From positions 459,038-523,037 of the forward strand of contig NZ_SMDD01000003.1 of NCBI RefSeq assembly GCF_004343255.1: a stretch of 64,000 nucleotides of DNA. The letters are read 5' to 3'. The translations under genes were made by a program, and so were the position numbers. Below the pieces are notes generated by a model. The model was not told the origin of the DNA, ran no database searches, and saw only the letters and a list, made by a program, of their open reading frames with translations. Positions 47,465 to 55,147 of the stretch are shown here, piece after piece (within the stretch, counting starts at the first letter, position 1; every line of letters starts with the position of its first letter). This DNA comes from Laceyella sacchari (GTDB lineage: Bacteria > Bacillota > Bacilli > Thermoactinomycetales > Thermoactinomycetaceae).

Positions 47465-48130
47465 TTAATAAGAAGAAGTGGCTTGACCGCCTTCCAAAAT
47501 CTTAGCACCGGAGCTCGTTCCGATCCGGGTAGCGCCAGCCTCCATCATTTTCTTCATGTCGTCCAAGCTACGTACACCACCAGAAGCTTTTACGCCCAAC
47601 TGTTCACCAACCGTTTTGCGCATCAACGCAACATCTTCTACCGTCGCACCACCCGTGGAAAATCCGGTCGACGTTTTTACGAAGTCTGCGCCCGCTTTCG
47701 CTGCCAGTTCACAAGCGCGCACTTTTTCCTCATCAGTCAAAAGACACGTCTCGATGATCACTTTCACCAACGCTTTGCCCGAGACAGCGTCAACTACCGC
47801 TTTGATATCTTGCATCACCCGGTTGTCATCCCCGTCTTTCAACGCGCCGATGTTAATCACCATGTCCACCTCAGAAGCCCCTTTGGCAACCGCGTCTTTG
47901 GCTTCAAACGCTTTGGTTTCCGAAGTGGTCGCTCCAAGTGGAAACCCGATGACAGTGCACACTTTTACCGGTGTGCCCGCAAGCTGTTCCGCAGCATAAG
48001 ATACCCAAGTCGGATTAACACAGACCGATGCAAATTGGTATTTCTTAGCTTCATCGATCAATTTGGCAATTTCTGCTTGGGTCGCATCCGCTTTCAACAA
48101 GGTGTGGTCAATCTTGCCGGCTAAATTCAT
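47465..48130 (-). CDS. deoC: Deoxyribose-phosphate aldolase
   Basis: 221-residue class I aldolase (Dra/DeoC) that splits deoxyribose-5-phosphate into glyceraldehyde-3-phosphate and acetaldehyde. It begins [20 protein letters not shown]. The Schiff-base lysine is in [16 protein letters not shown], with the proton-relay lysine in [12 protein letters not shown]. The ATG at 48130 has AAAGGAG upstream; a longer frame is not supported. It is the first gene of the deoC-cdd-nupC-pdp operon, behind a promoter with DeoR-like operators. Confidence 0.97.
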   Translation of the reverse strand: MNLAGKIDHTLLKADATQAEIAKLIDEAKKYQFASVCVNPTWVSYAAEQLAGTPVKVCTVIGFPLGATTSETKAFEAKDAVAKGASEVDMVINIGALKDGDDNRVMQDIKAVVDAVSGKALVKVIIETCLLTDEEKVRACELAAKAGADFVKTSTGFSTGGATVEDVALMRKTVGEQLGVKASGGVRSLDDMKKMMEAGATRIGTSSGAKILEGGQATSSY

Positions 48131-48217
48131 CTGAATCTCTCCTTTATATGAGCGCATCCGGCTAAGCGCAGGCGGCAAAAAAACAGTGCTCCGTTGGCAA
48201 ATGTGTAGAATCTCTTT

Positions 48218-48231
48218 TGAAGCCGCTATCA
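48218..48231 (-). promoter_or_regulatory. Candidate CcpA cre site in the deoC leader
   Basis: TGAAGCCGCTATCA (plus-strand reading) fits TGNNANCGNTNNCA-like cre sequences and lies downstream of the deoC promoter, a roadblock position. Moderate match only. Confidence 0.4.
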
Positions 48232-48303
48232 TATTTAGTCGGAACGCTCTCATTCCAATTGATTTTTGTCTGATTTTATTAGCTGGTTTTTAAGTTCATG
48301 GCT

Positions 48304-48353
48304 ATCATAGCACGTTTTGAACAAATGTGAAACACCTTATGAAATTTGGTTCA
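48304..48353 (-). promoter_or_regulatory. deo operon promoter with two DeoR-like operators
   Basis: Minus-strand promoter: TTTCAC (48327-48332), 17 bp, TATGAT (48304-48309). TTGAACAAATGTGAAA (48317-48332) overlaps the -35 region, and an inverted relative TGAACCAAATTTCA (minus-strand reading, 48340-48353) lies just upstream. The two share TGAAC-AAAT, and resemble what I recall of the B. subtilis DeoR operator. Repression by DeoR and induction by deoxyribose-5-phosphate are inferred. Confidence 0.6.
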
Positions 48354-48390
48354 CTTTACCTGTATACAAAAACTCATGGCACACACCATA

Positions 48391-48420
48391 AAAAACCTGC
48401 CGTAAGTCTACGACAGGTTT
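48391..48420 (-). terminator. Terminator of deoR
   Basis: AAAACCTGTCGT pairs with ACGGCAGGTTTT, followed by a U-run, separating deoR from the deoC promoter. Confidence 0.9.
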
Positions 48421-48439
48421 TGTGATCCCATATAGGTTT

Positions 48440-49381
48440 TTATCCATGCTCCAACAAGGCTTTGGCCGTGAACTGGTCTGTCACCAAGATATTGGCGTAT
48501 CTACCGATCAGGGCAGCGTGAATCGCTTCAAACTTATTTTGTCCACCAGCCACCAAAATCGCTTTTTCTTTCTTGCGCAAATCAGAGAGATTGACTCCCA
48601 CCGTGCGGTTGTCCATTTCCTCAATGCAGATCTTTCCTTCTGCATCAAAAAACCGCGAACAGATATCTCCGGCACCGATCTGCTGCAACAATTCCTGTTC
48701 CTCTTTACTAAAATAATCGAGACGGAACAACAGCGCATCCTCCTTGACCGTACCAACCGTGAACACAGCAATGTTGGCTTGTCTGCCCAGCTCGATGATC
48801 CGCTGGATGTGCCGGTCTTTCTCCACCAATTGCTTTAACTCAATGCTATCAAAAATGACGGGCAACGGAAGATACCGGGCCACCGTGTGAAACGCCTCAG
48901 CGAACAGATATACCGTCTCCGCGGCATACGTATTGATGTGGGAGTGACTAACTCCCCCTTTTAGCTGGACAACCTCTACTCCTTTAACCGGCTTCGGTTG
49001 CAGATTGCGTGCGACGGAGTACATCGTCGTTCCCCATGTCACCCCGATAATGTCCCCATCTTGCACCGTTTCATGAAGATACTCTGCCGCCTTGCGGCTG
49101 ATGTGCTTCTGGATCTCCTTGTACTCATTCACCGGCGAATAGCTGATGAACACCTCGTCCAACTTGTACTTTTTCTTCAGGTCCTTTCCCAGGGAAGCCA
49201 AATCCTCCAGCGGATCAACAATATCGATACGCACATAACCCCGGGCTTTCGCGTACTGAAGCAACCGGGAAACCGTCGGACGGGAGACCCCCAGTCTGGC
49301 CGCAATTTCCTGCTGGCTGTAATCAGACAAATAATAGAGTCTCGCCGCCTCGATGCTTAGCCGTTGTTTTTCACGATCCAT
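48440..49381 (-). CDS. deoR: Deoxyribonucleoside regulator DeoR (SorC family)
   Basis: 313-residue SorC-type regulator, the same length as B. subtilis DeoR. The N-terminal helix-turn-helix is YSQQEIAARLGVSRPTVSRLLQ. The C-terminal sugar-phosphate-binding domain has GDIIGVTWGTTMYSVA and VQLKGGVSHSH. It should repress the deoC operon until deoxyribose-5-phosphate forms a Schiff base with it. The start at 49381 (MDREKQRLSI) follows GGAGGGGGTG. It has its own terminator before the operon it controls. Confidence 0.94.
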   Translation of the reverse strand: MDREKQRLSIEAARLYYLSDYSQQEIAARLGVSRPTVSRLLQYAKARGYVRIDIVDPLEDLASLGKDLKKKYKLDEVFISYSPVNEYKEIQKHISRKAAEYLHETVQDGDIIGVTWGTTMYSVARNLQPKPVKGVEVVQLKGGVSHSHINTYAAETVYLFAEAFHTVARYLPLPVIFDSIELKQLVEKDRHIQRIIELGRQANIAVFTVGTVKEDALLFRLDYFSKEEQELLQQIGAGDICSRFFDAEGKICIEEMDNRTVGVNLSDLRKKEKAILVAGGQNKFEAIHAALIGRYANILVTDQFTAKALLEHG

Positions 49382-49650
49382 CAGCTCACCCCCTCCTGCG
49401 ACTTGATCTGTCTCTGTCCTGTTCCCCACAATCCGGTGCCACCGGCTATACGTACAAAATCGGCCACGCACCCCAGCTTGCTGTCACTTGCCAATCACAG
49501 TTTACCACGATTGCCATCCATTGATGAAGCCACGCCGCTGTGCGTTAACAGCTAGTGGATACCACATCTGCTCATCATCCACTCTCAAGAAGATCCCTTT
49601 GTCCAGGAACAAAAAACCATCACGTCTCCCTAATATTTTCTGTTGAACAA

Positions 49651-49678
49651 GCATATTCTTACCGCCCAGTCATATAGT
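49651..49678 (+). promoter_or_regulatory. Sigma-E type promoter of the cotJ operon
   Basis: GCATATT (49651-49657), a 13-bp spacer and CATATAGT (49671-49678), close to the sigma-E consensus KMATATT-N13-15-CATACANT. In B. subtilis cotJABC is transcribed in the mother cell by sigma-E, so the match is expected. The region 49382-49650 holds nothing else recognisable. Confidence 0.75.
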
Positions 49679-49725
49679 GAAACCAAGACTTCATCGAATT
49701 CTGCAACCGCGAAAGGATGATCCAC

Positions 49726-49983
49726 TTGGAACGTTCACACAGGCACCAGCCCAATCCTTTTGTCAACCAAGAGCGCACATGGTATCCCTATGTCAGCCCG
49801 TTTGACCCTTGCCCGCCCCTGTGCAAAAAAACATATGTTGTGCCACCCAACCTATTTCTCGGCTTTCAGCCACCCGACCTGCCGCAATTCCCCCCCAACG
49901 AAGCCTTAAAACGGGGCACATTGTGGCCGATTTTCTACAGTCCTTACCGTAAAAAATCCAAACGCCATAAAGGTGATCAATGA
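49726..49983 (+). CDS. cotJA: Spore coat associated protein CotJA
   Basis: 85-residue CotJA. The signature is YVSPFDPCPP followed by TYVVPPNLFLGFQPPDLPQF and ALKRGTLWPIFYSPY, rich in Pro and aromatic residues. The start is taken as TTG at 49726 with AAAGG 9 nt upstream; an ATG at 49717 in the same frame sits directly against that site. CotJA is needed for assembly of CotJC into the inner coat in B. subtilis. It is the first gene of cotJABC and overlaps cotJB. Confidence 0.9.
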   Translation: MERSHRHQPNPFVNQERTWYPYVSPFDPCPPLCKKTYVVPPNLFLGFQPPDLPQFPPNEALKRGTLWPIFYSPYRKKSKRHKGDQ

Positions 49984-50237
49984 TGGACCGCAAACAACAA
50001 TTTGAACAGCTAAAACAGTTGCAAGAAATCGATTTTGTCTTAGTTGAGCTTAATCTTTATCTCGACACCCACCCAGGCGACATGAACGCCTTGCAACAGT
50101 TCAATTGGTATGCGCAAGAGAGGGCCAAACTGGCGGCCGCCTACGAGCAGCAATACGGCCCCCTGACCAATTTCGGTCACAGTCTCAACCAATACCCGTG
50201 CGGCTGGGATGAAAGTCCTTGGCCTTGGGAAATTTAG
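49983..50237 (+). CDS. cotJB: Spore coat protein CotJB
   Basis: 84-residue CotJB. It begins MDRKQQFEQLKQLQEIDFVL and has VELNLYLDTHPGDMNALQQF, then LTNFGHSLNQYP and the Trp-rich end WDESPWPWEI, all as in the family. It overlaps the cotJA stop. Two adjacent ATG codons (49980 and 49983) are possible; the second is better spaced from AAAGGTG. Mother-cell coat component, function not defined beyond coat structure. Confidence 0.93.
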   Translation: MDRKQQFEQLKQLQEIDFVLVELNLYLDTHPGDMNALQQFNWYAQERAKLAAAYEQQYGPLTNFGHSLNQYPCGWDESPWPWEI

Positions 50238-50249
50238 AGGTGTGAAACA

Positions 50250-50481
50250 ATGTGGATTTATGAAAAGAAACTACAATACCCGGTCAGAGTGGGCAAATGC
50301 AACCCCACCTTGGCCAAATACCTTATCGAACAATACGGCGGAGCCGACGGTGAACTCGCCGCGGCCTTGCGTTACCTGAATCAACGGTACACCCTACCCG
50401 CCAAAGTCAAAGGCCTCCTTACCGACATCGGCACGGAGGAGCTTGCCCATTTGGAAATGATCGCCACCATGGTTTACAAAT
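50250..50481 (+). CDS. cotJC: cotJC, 5' segment (gene interrupted by a 7.7-kb element)
   Basis: First 77 codons (plus one base) of cotJC, a manganese-catalase-like inner coat protein. It begins MWIYEKKLQYPVRVGKC and runs to IGTEELAHLEMIATMVYK, then leaves homology at 50481. Without excision the frame continues to a stop at 50711, adding about 76 unrelated residues. GAGGTGTG precedes the ATG, 12 nt after cotJB. The EELAH metal-ligand motif is here, while the second ligand set is in the distant 3' segment, so the split protein cannot be a working catalase. Rejoining with 58148-58485 gives 570 nt, exactly 189 residues. Confidence 0.95.
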
Positions 50482-50501
50482 CAATTGTCGCATCATGGAG
50501 A
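50478..50501. other. attL: left recombination site
   Basis: Core AAAT (50478-50481), followed by CAATTG and the element arm TCGCATCATGGAGA (50488-50501). Left of the core is cotJC sequence TGGTTTAC. Confidence 0.9.
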
Positions 50502-50554
50502 TTTCACTCGAAAAAGCAAAGCATGCGCTTGTTGGCCTTGCCATATGTGGTTAT

Positions 50555-50592
50555 AAAAAAAGCCAGAGGTTTTACCCTCCGGCTTTTTTTGG
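50555..50592. terminator. Bidirectional terminator at the left end of the element
   Basis: AAAGCCAGAGG pairs with CCTCCGGCTTT with A- and T-runs on both sides; it should stop read-through from the cotJC fragment and from the minus-strand cassette. Confidence 0.85.
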
Positions 50593-50636
50593 TATATCTT
50601 ATATGCGATAGATATTACTTGTTGGCATTGGCTTTA

Positions 50637-51251
50637 TTATCCTTCAATACGTATCTTTTTCCCGTCATCCCCTACTTTATAAATCCCATCTCGCAGATAC
50701 AACCGGTATAAACGACTCTCCTCATCATAGGCCGCGGCATGTTCCCACGCTTCTTCTACCGAGCGCCCTTTTACCAACTTATGAAAAAAATGCATAAGGA
50801 ACAATGCGGTCGTTTCCCCGGTCACATCCTCATCCGCCGCAATGTACGCCTGAATTTCTCCTTTCATAAACGCTTCGCCAGCTTCTTTCACGCCAGCCGA
50901 ACAAGCCGTATTAATCACTACCGTACCTGGCAGGCGAATCGCCTCAGCAATGGTCGAAGGATACATGACCCCGTTCTGTAGGCTAGACACATCAATCTCA
51001 TCGATATATTCGCCAAAAATCAATCCCCCTTGGTCACCGTGTGCGCTGATGACCAAAAACGGAGGCGCCTCTCCTTCCTGACCGATCACTTGCAAAAAGT
51101 CGTTCGGCGTACCGATCGTATGCAACAGCGTGACGATGTTCAGCTGTTCAAGCAATGTGCGTATAAAATTGGCTTCCGAACCATCATCGATGGCGGCGAT
51201 GGCCACGGGAAGCTTTTTGGCGTAAAAACGGGTATCCACAGGGTTCCACAT
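50637..51251 (-). CDS. Caspase-like (clan CD, CHAT-type) putative protease
   Basis: About 204 residues. It shows the His-Cys pair of caspase-fold enzymes: VISAHGDQGGLIFGE (His followed by Gly) and VVINTACSAGVKEAGEAF (Cys), then AYIAADEDVTGETTALFLMHFF and KGRSVEEAWEHA, as in CHAT-domain proteins. The protease assignment is from motifs only; target unknown. ATG at 51251 is preferred (AAAGGAG, 9 nt); the frame opens at 51284, overlapping the AbiEii stop codon by one base. It is the last gene of the three-gene cassette. Confidence 0.7.
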   Translation of the reverse strand: MWNPVDTRFYAKKLPVAIAAIDDGSEANFIRTLLEQLNIVTLLHTIGTPNDFLQVIGQEGEAPPFLVISAHGDQGGLIFGEYIDEIDVSSLQNGVMYPSTIAEAIRLPGTVVINTACSAGVKEAGEAFMKGEIQAYIAADEDVTGETTALFLMHFFHKLVKGRSVEEAWEHAAAYDEESRLYRLYLRDGIYKVGDDGKKIRIEG

Positions 51252-51283
51252 AACCATGCTCTCCTTTAAGCCTTCAGCCACCA

Positions 51284-52162
51284 TTATTTACATGTTGGCT
51301 CTGGCAATTGATCAAACGCCTTCTGGCTAATGCCGGCAAGATCCATGATTTTCCGCAACTCAGCTACAAATGCGTTGAAATAATCTTCTTGGTTCTCACC
51401 CGCGGCATATTTACTCAAGAAATAATCCTTGGATAGTGAAGGGTACAAACCGCGTAAATCATCCACTAGGACTTTTTTGATGTCTGCTTTGGTGATGGAA
51501 GCATCCATACTGCATTCGTTGACGAGCGTTTGCAAGGTAACTCGCAACGCCTGGTCGTCATACGATGGATGGGATAACAAATATTTCAAATCATAAAGAT
51601 CTTTGAACCGCGGTCTCACAATCGTTTGATGTAGCTTCCAAGCGACTTGGATAGAGAGCGGCACAGAATACGGAACAATAAAAGAGTCACCGAAGACGGG
51701 ACGATACTCCAACGGAACGGGCTCTAAGTCCATCTCTAAATTAAACGAGATATCCAGGTACAACTCATGATACTCATCCGGCTCATCGGTGAACACATAA
51801 GTGAGATCGGTATTGATCGTCGGAAAGTCATCCGCCATGGCATAATCTATGTATCTCCAAAACGCATTCTCCCGAAAGCTGGTGAACTTGATTCCGTCGT
51901 TCAAATCCATTTCCGTCACTTGAATCATCCAGTTGGTAAATGTTTCATTCGCATGGTTGGTATCTTTGATTTTGCCCAGATATAAAAAGTCGATATCTTC
52001 TACATATCGAATGCCTGGATCCTCCAAGTATTGCCTCGTCAGCAGGCTGCCTTTTAACACAAATGGCTCGTTCACCAACGCAATTCTTCGCAACAGCGCC
52101 TCTAACACAACTAGTTCTCTATCATCATAATCCATCTTTTTTATATCTTCTCGTTTAATCAC
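51284..52162 (-). CDS. AbiEii/AbiGii-type nucleotidyltransferase
   Basis: 292-residue protein of the PF08843 nucleotidyltransferase family. The active-site pattern is FVLKGSLLTRQY followed by VEDIDFLYLG (GS...DxD), with a later Lys/Asp motif LHQTIVRPRFKDLYDLKYLL. AbiEii toxins of type IV toxin-antitoxin systems modify tRNA or other targets with nucleotides. No typical AbiEi antitoxin (winged-helix) is next to it, so it may work differently. The start is GTG behind GGGGGAATAG. It lies between an unknown gene and the caspase-like gene, with very tight spacing. Confidence 0.82.
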   Translation of the reverse strand: MIKREDIKKMDYDDRELVVLEALLRRIALVNEPFVLKGSLLTRQYLEDPGIRYVEDIDFLYLGKIKDTNHANETFTNWMIQVTEMDLNDGIKFTSFRENAFWRYIDYAMADDFPTINTDLTYVFTDEPDEYHELYLDISFNLEMDLEPVPLEYRPVFGDSFIVPYSVPLSIQVAWKLHQTIVRPRFKDLYDLKYLLSHPSYDDQALRVTLQTLVNECSMDASITKADIKKVLVDDLRGLYPSLSKDYFLSKYAAGENQEDYFNAFVAELRKIMDLAGISQKAFDQLPEPTCK

Positions 52163-52177
52163 AGCTATTCCCCCATA

Positions 52178-52762
52178 TCATGAAAGCCATCCACTATCTA
52201 ACTCTTCTCTACTGTCATAGATACATAATTCATATTGCTCTTTTAATAACGAAATCTCATTCGCTTGCAAAATAGCATGAATCTTCTTGACTCTATCATA
52301 AAATATTTCTTTACTTTCGTATTCTCTGACAGTGATAAATCTCACTTTGCCATTGGCATTTAAAGAGTTCCGGGAAATGTGCCCCCCCAACCCCTCACAT
52401 AAACGCTTCACCATCGCAACATCCTCCACTTCCACCTTGCCATGCCACTCAAAATAAGGCTTGGTGTGTTTGGTCAGCGGTTGGTGAAAATACGTTTCTT
52501 CATTGGGAGATGTTTCCACTTTCGTTCTCATGACGGTAAACCCGTGCTCTTGAAACACGTTTGCGATGCGGTCAATTTCTTTTTTCGCTAAATGGAAATC
52601 AGGGCGCTTAATCACACCCGTACACATCGGTTGATTGATGTAATTTCCTTTATCCAGGACAATCATCAGCGGTTTCACCTGTTCCGATTTGCATAACTCT
52701 ACAAAGGCATCTTTTTCAGCAAGTGTTAAATCATTCACGGTGATGTGAAATTCAAATTCCAT
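52178..52762 (-). CDS. Hypothetical protein paired with the AbiEii-type gene
   Basis: 194 residues, family not recognised by name. It begins MEFEFHITVNDLTLAEKDA and contains YFEWHGKVEVEDVAMVKRLC, GGHISRNSLNANGKVRFITV and a C-terminal CIYDSREELDSGWL. I recall similar proteins beside nucleotidyltransferase genes in actinobacteria and Firmicutes, but this needs checking. No membrane segment. GGGAGTGGGAG precedes the ATG at 52762. First gene of the cassette, 15 nt before the AbiEii gene; it could be its antitoxin, sensor or substrate. Confidence 0.65.
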   Translation of the reverse strand: MEFEFHITVNDLTLAEKDAFVELCKSEQVKPLMIVLDKGNYINQPMCTGVIKRPDFHLAKKEIDRIANVFQEHGFTVMRTKVETSPNEETYFHQPLTKHTKPYFEWHGKVEVEDVAMVKRLCEGLGGHISRNSLNANGKVRFITVREYESKEIFYDRVKKIHAILQANEISLLKEQYELCIYDSREELDSGWLS

Positions 52763-53288
52763 GCTCCCACTCCCAAGACTTTCTGTCATTCAGCAAGCAA
52801 TATTGCTCATAACTCACTGAATGTTCGTTTATCATTTCATTCTAGCATTCTTTTTCATATATTGAAATAAATCCTGATACCATGCCGTCTTTTACTGTCA
52901 ATGAAATGCTAATGATCAAGCAGATCTCTGACAAATAAAGCCAAAAATAGAGAAATAAAAAATAAGCTGGGTATACTGATTAAAGAAACGACATTGCCAG
53001 CTTGCATACTTAGTTAATATGTGTTTATAAAAAATCAAAAAAATATAAATAGAAGAAAAATAAAACGAGTGCTAATAAATTTTCAAGTTAAATATCCCTT
53101 TCAAAAAATTACCTTCTCCTCACCATAAAACAACCAACCATTTGAAAACCGCTTCTTTCCTGAAAGGCGGCGCGGGCAATCATCATATTCGTTGTCGCTC
53201 TCGCTTCACTGCCCGCTTTCCACCTCCGTTCATCATTCATCTATCCTGTATGAGCATTTTCCACATGAAAAATATCCATAATCCACAA
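52763..53288. other. AT-rich intergenic region inside the element
   Basis: About 525 bp with no supported gene. A weak promoter for the cassette is possible on the minus strand (TTTCAA at 52862-52867, 17 bp, TAGAAT at 52839-52844). The base composition is clearly more AT-rich than the surrounding chromosome. Confidence 0.5.
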
Positions 53289-53714
53289 TCAGGACCCAAA
53301 CAGGTGCGCTTGTTGGGCGACATCCTCAATCGTATAGCTGTTTAACACAGATTGAAATTGCTCTTCCGCTTTTGCGAGAATCATGGAAATCATTTTTTCC
53401 GTACCGGTTTTCGGAACCGACCAATAGGGGGTTGTTTGTCCCTTGCCAGGAGCACGGTACACGTCTCCCACAGTGATATCTGAAGCTTTCTTGGACAAAG
53501 CGTATCCACCGTACCGCCCGCTGACTGTCGTCACTAATTGGGCCTTGGACAACGAAGCCAAGATCTTCCTGATGTATGTAGTATCCACGCCCAAGGCTTC
53601 CGCAATGACGTGGCTTTTCATAAGCGAATCTGATTTGGATAGCAGCACCAACGCGCGAAGGGACACATGAAACCAGCTCGGGCCCAGATCACCAGATTGA
53701 ATAAGTAACTGCAA
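53289..53714 (-). CDS. Rrf2 family regulator without Fe-S cysteines
   Basis: 141-residue winged-helix Rrf2 protein. The DNA-binding part is SHVIAEALGVDTTYIRKILASL and the wing GRYGGYALSK. No cysteine remains once the start is placed at TTG 53714 (AGAGGTGG upstream), so it cannot hold an Fe-S cluster and is closer to YwnA-type regulators. It is transcribed divergently from an alpha/beta hydrolase whose promoter carries a dyad operator, its likely target. Confidence 0.83.
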   Translation of the reverse strand: MQLLIQSGDLGPSWFHVSLRALVLLSKSDSLMKSHVIAEALGVDTTYIRKILASLSKAQLVTTVSGRYGGYALSKKASDITVGDVYRAPGKGQTTPYWSVPKTGTEKMISMILAKAEEQFQSVLNSYTIEDVAQQAHLFGS

Positions 53715-53835
53715 CTTATCCACCTCTATGTCAGTTGATGATCGTTTAGGGCATGCCTGGCAGTTACGCCAAGTGGCAAAAGCAATACTTAGACAAGCCC
53801 TAATTACATTCACTATATCACATCAGGAAAAAGTC

Positions 53836-53888
53836 TTGACAACTTTCCCCCGGTAATTGATAATTCAACTGTGACAAATGTAGTCACA
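53836..53888 (+). promoter_or_regulatory. Promoter and dyad operator of the alpha/beta hydrolase gene
   Basis: TTGACA (53836-53841), 17 bp, GATAAT (53859-53864). Directly downstream, TGTGAC (53870-53875) and GTCACA (53883-53888) form an inverted repeat over the transcription start, a typical repressor position for the adjacent Rrf2 protein. Confidence 0.7.
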
Positions 53889-53927
53889 ATTTAAAAATTA
53901 GGGCCATGTCCATGGAGGATGATTCAT

Positions 53928-54875
53928 ATGGATTTTGAAAGCAGAGTCTTGCCCGAACTGAGACCCGTTTTAGCGCTTCTCCCGCAAATGAAGTTACCTG
54001 AGGACCTCCAAAAGATGTGTAACGCCCCTATTCCCGAATATGAAAAGTCCCCTCATGTGATTACGACTACACGCATGATCGCCGGGCCGGTTGGCGAGAT
54101 AATGGTGAAGGTATACGAACCAGCAAACCGGCCAGACACCCCTTTGCCTGGGTTATTGTACATTCACGGTGGCGGTTATGTTCTCGGTCATCCGGATCGA
54201 GATGATATCAACTGCGAAATTACAGTTTTGGAAGTCAATTGTGTCGTTGTGTCCGTCGATTATCGTCTCGCTCCAGAACATCCTTATCCTGCGGCAATTG
54301 AGGATTGTTATGCCGCTTTGAAATGGATGGCAGACTCTGCAGCGGAATTGAGCATAGATAAGAAACGCATTGCTGTTGGCGGAGGGAGCGCAGGAGGCGG
54401 ATTGACTGCCGCTGTTACACTGATGGCCCGTGATAAAGGAGGCCCTGCGATTTGTTTCCAAATGCCGTTATATCCCATGATTGACAACCGCAACACCTCT
54501 CCTTCCAGCCGGGAAATCACATCACCCAAAGCTGTCTGGAACCGTGACCACAACATCGCCGCCTGGAAAATGTATTTGGGCGAACATGCTTCAGGCGAAG
54601 TTTCTCCTTATGCCGCACCGATCCATGCCGATAATTTCAAAGGACTTCCACCCACTTATACCTGTGTAGGACAATTAGATCCCTTCCGTGATGAAACCAT
54701 CGAATATGTTTCCCGACTCGTTGAAGCTGGTGTCGATGTAGAATTCCATTTATATCCAGGTTGTTTCCACGGCTTTGAGGTATTTGCACCGGAAGCAGAG
54801 GTTAGCAAACGAGCCGGAATGGAATATATGAACGCGTTAAAAAGAGCATTGCATCCCGCTCCAGCTTCCGAATGA
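53928..54875 (+). CDS. Alpha/beta hydrolase (HSL family carboxylesterase)
   Basis: 315-residue esterase of the hormone-sensitive lipase family. Oxyanion motif LLYIHGGGYVLGHP, nucleophile elbow in AVGGGSAGGGLTAAV (Ser in GGSAGG), acid in GQLDPFRDETIEY and His in YPGCFHGFEVFAP. It hydrolyses short-chain esters, or possibly lactones. ATG at 53928 has GGAGG 9 nt upstream. As cargo of the element under an Rrf2 regulator it looks like a stress- or metabolite-inducible enzyme unrelated to excision. Confidence 0.93.
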   Translation: MDFESRVLPELRPVLALLPQMKLPEDLQKMCNAPIPEYEKSPHVITTTRMIAGPVGEIMVKVYEPANRPDTPLPGLLYIHGGGYVLGHPDRDDINCEITVLEVNCVVVSVDYRLAPEHPYPAAIEDCYAALKWMADSAAELSIDKKRIAVGGGSAGGGLTAAVTLMARDKGGPAICFQMPLYPMIDNRNTSPSSREITSPKAVWNRDHNIAAWKMYLGEHASGEVSPYAAPIHADNFKGLPPTYTCVGQLDPFRDETIEYVSRLVEAGVDVEFHLYPGCFHGFEVFAPEAEVSKRAGMEYMNALKRALHPAPASE

Positions 54876-54903
54876 TTGGAACAGCGAAACAGATGAATAC
54901 GAA

Positions 54904-54932
54904 CAGGCTACCTCTCATATGGGGTAGCCTGT
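54904..54932 (+). terminator. Terminator after the alpha/beta hydrolase gene
   Basis: CAGGCTACC pairs with GGGTAGCCTG around an AT-rich loop. Confidence 0.75.
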
Positions 54933-55003
54933 CTTTGTGCATGCGAAATCTTGGATCTATCGTTTTACCATTTGGGCTTCTCCACCGCCCAGCATATTTA
55001 TTA

Positions 55004-55147
55004 CTAGCCGGCTTCTTTTTTCAGGTTTGATTGCAAAATGGAAACCACCAAGCTTCTTACGTCACTCCAGCGTTGCTCATTCTCTTCATCTGAAATGTTG
55101 GGCGGAATTATCACGATTTTGGTCTTGCCAATCTGCTTCTCAATCAT
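55004..55147 (-). CDS. Small protein (47 aa), candidate recombination directionality factor
   Basis: A 47-residue frame starting MIEKQIGKTKIVIIPPNISD and ending SILQSNLKKEAG, with GGGGGAGTG 7 nt before the ATG. The beta-strand start (TKIVIIPP) and acidic then basic helical remainder look like a genuine small protein. It lies divergently, about 235 bp from the serine recombinase gene. SPbeta needs the small protein SprB for SprA-mediated excision; this gene is in a suitable place and of suitable size for such a partner, but sequence similarity to SprB was not established. Confidence 0.6.
   Translation of the reverse strand: MIEKQIGKTKIVIIPPNISDEENEQRWSDVRSLVVSILQSNLKKEAG

Noticed and set aside
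53142-53345. 67-residue plus-strand ORF in the AT-rich part of the element
   Set aside because: No ribosome site, and it overlaps the end of the Rrf2 gene; composition not protein-like.
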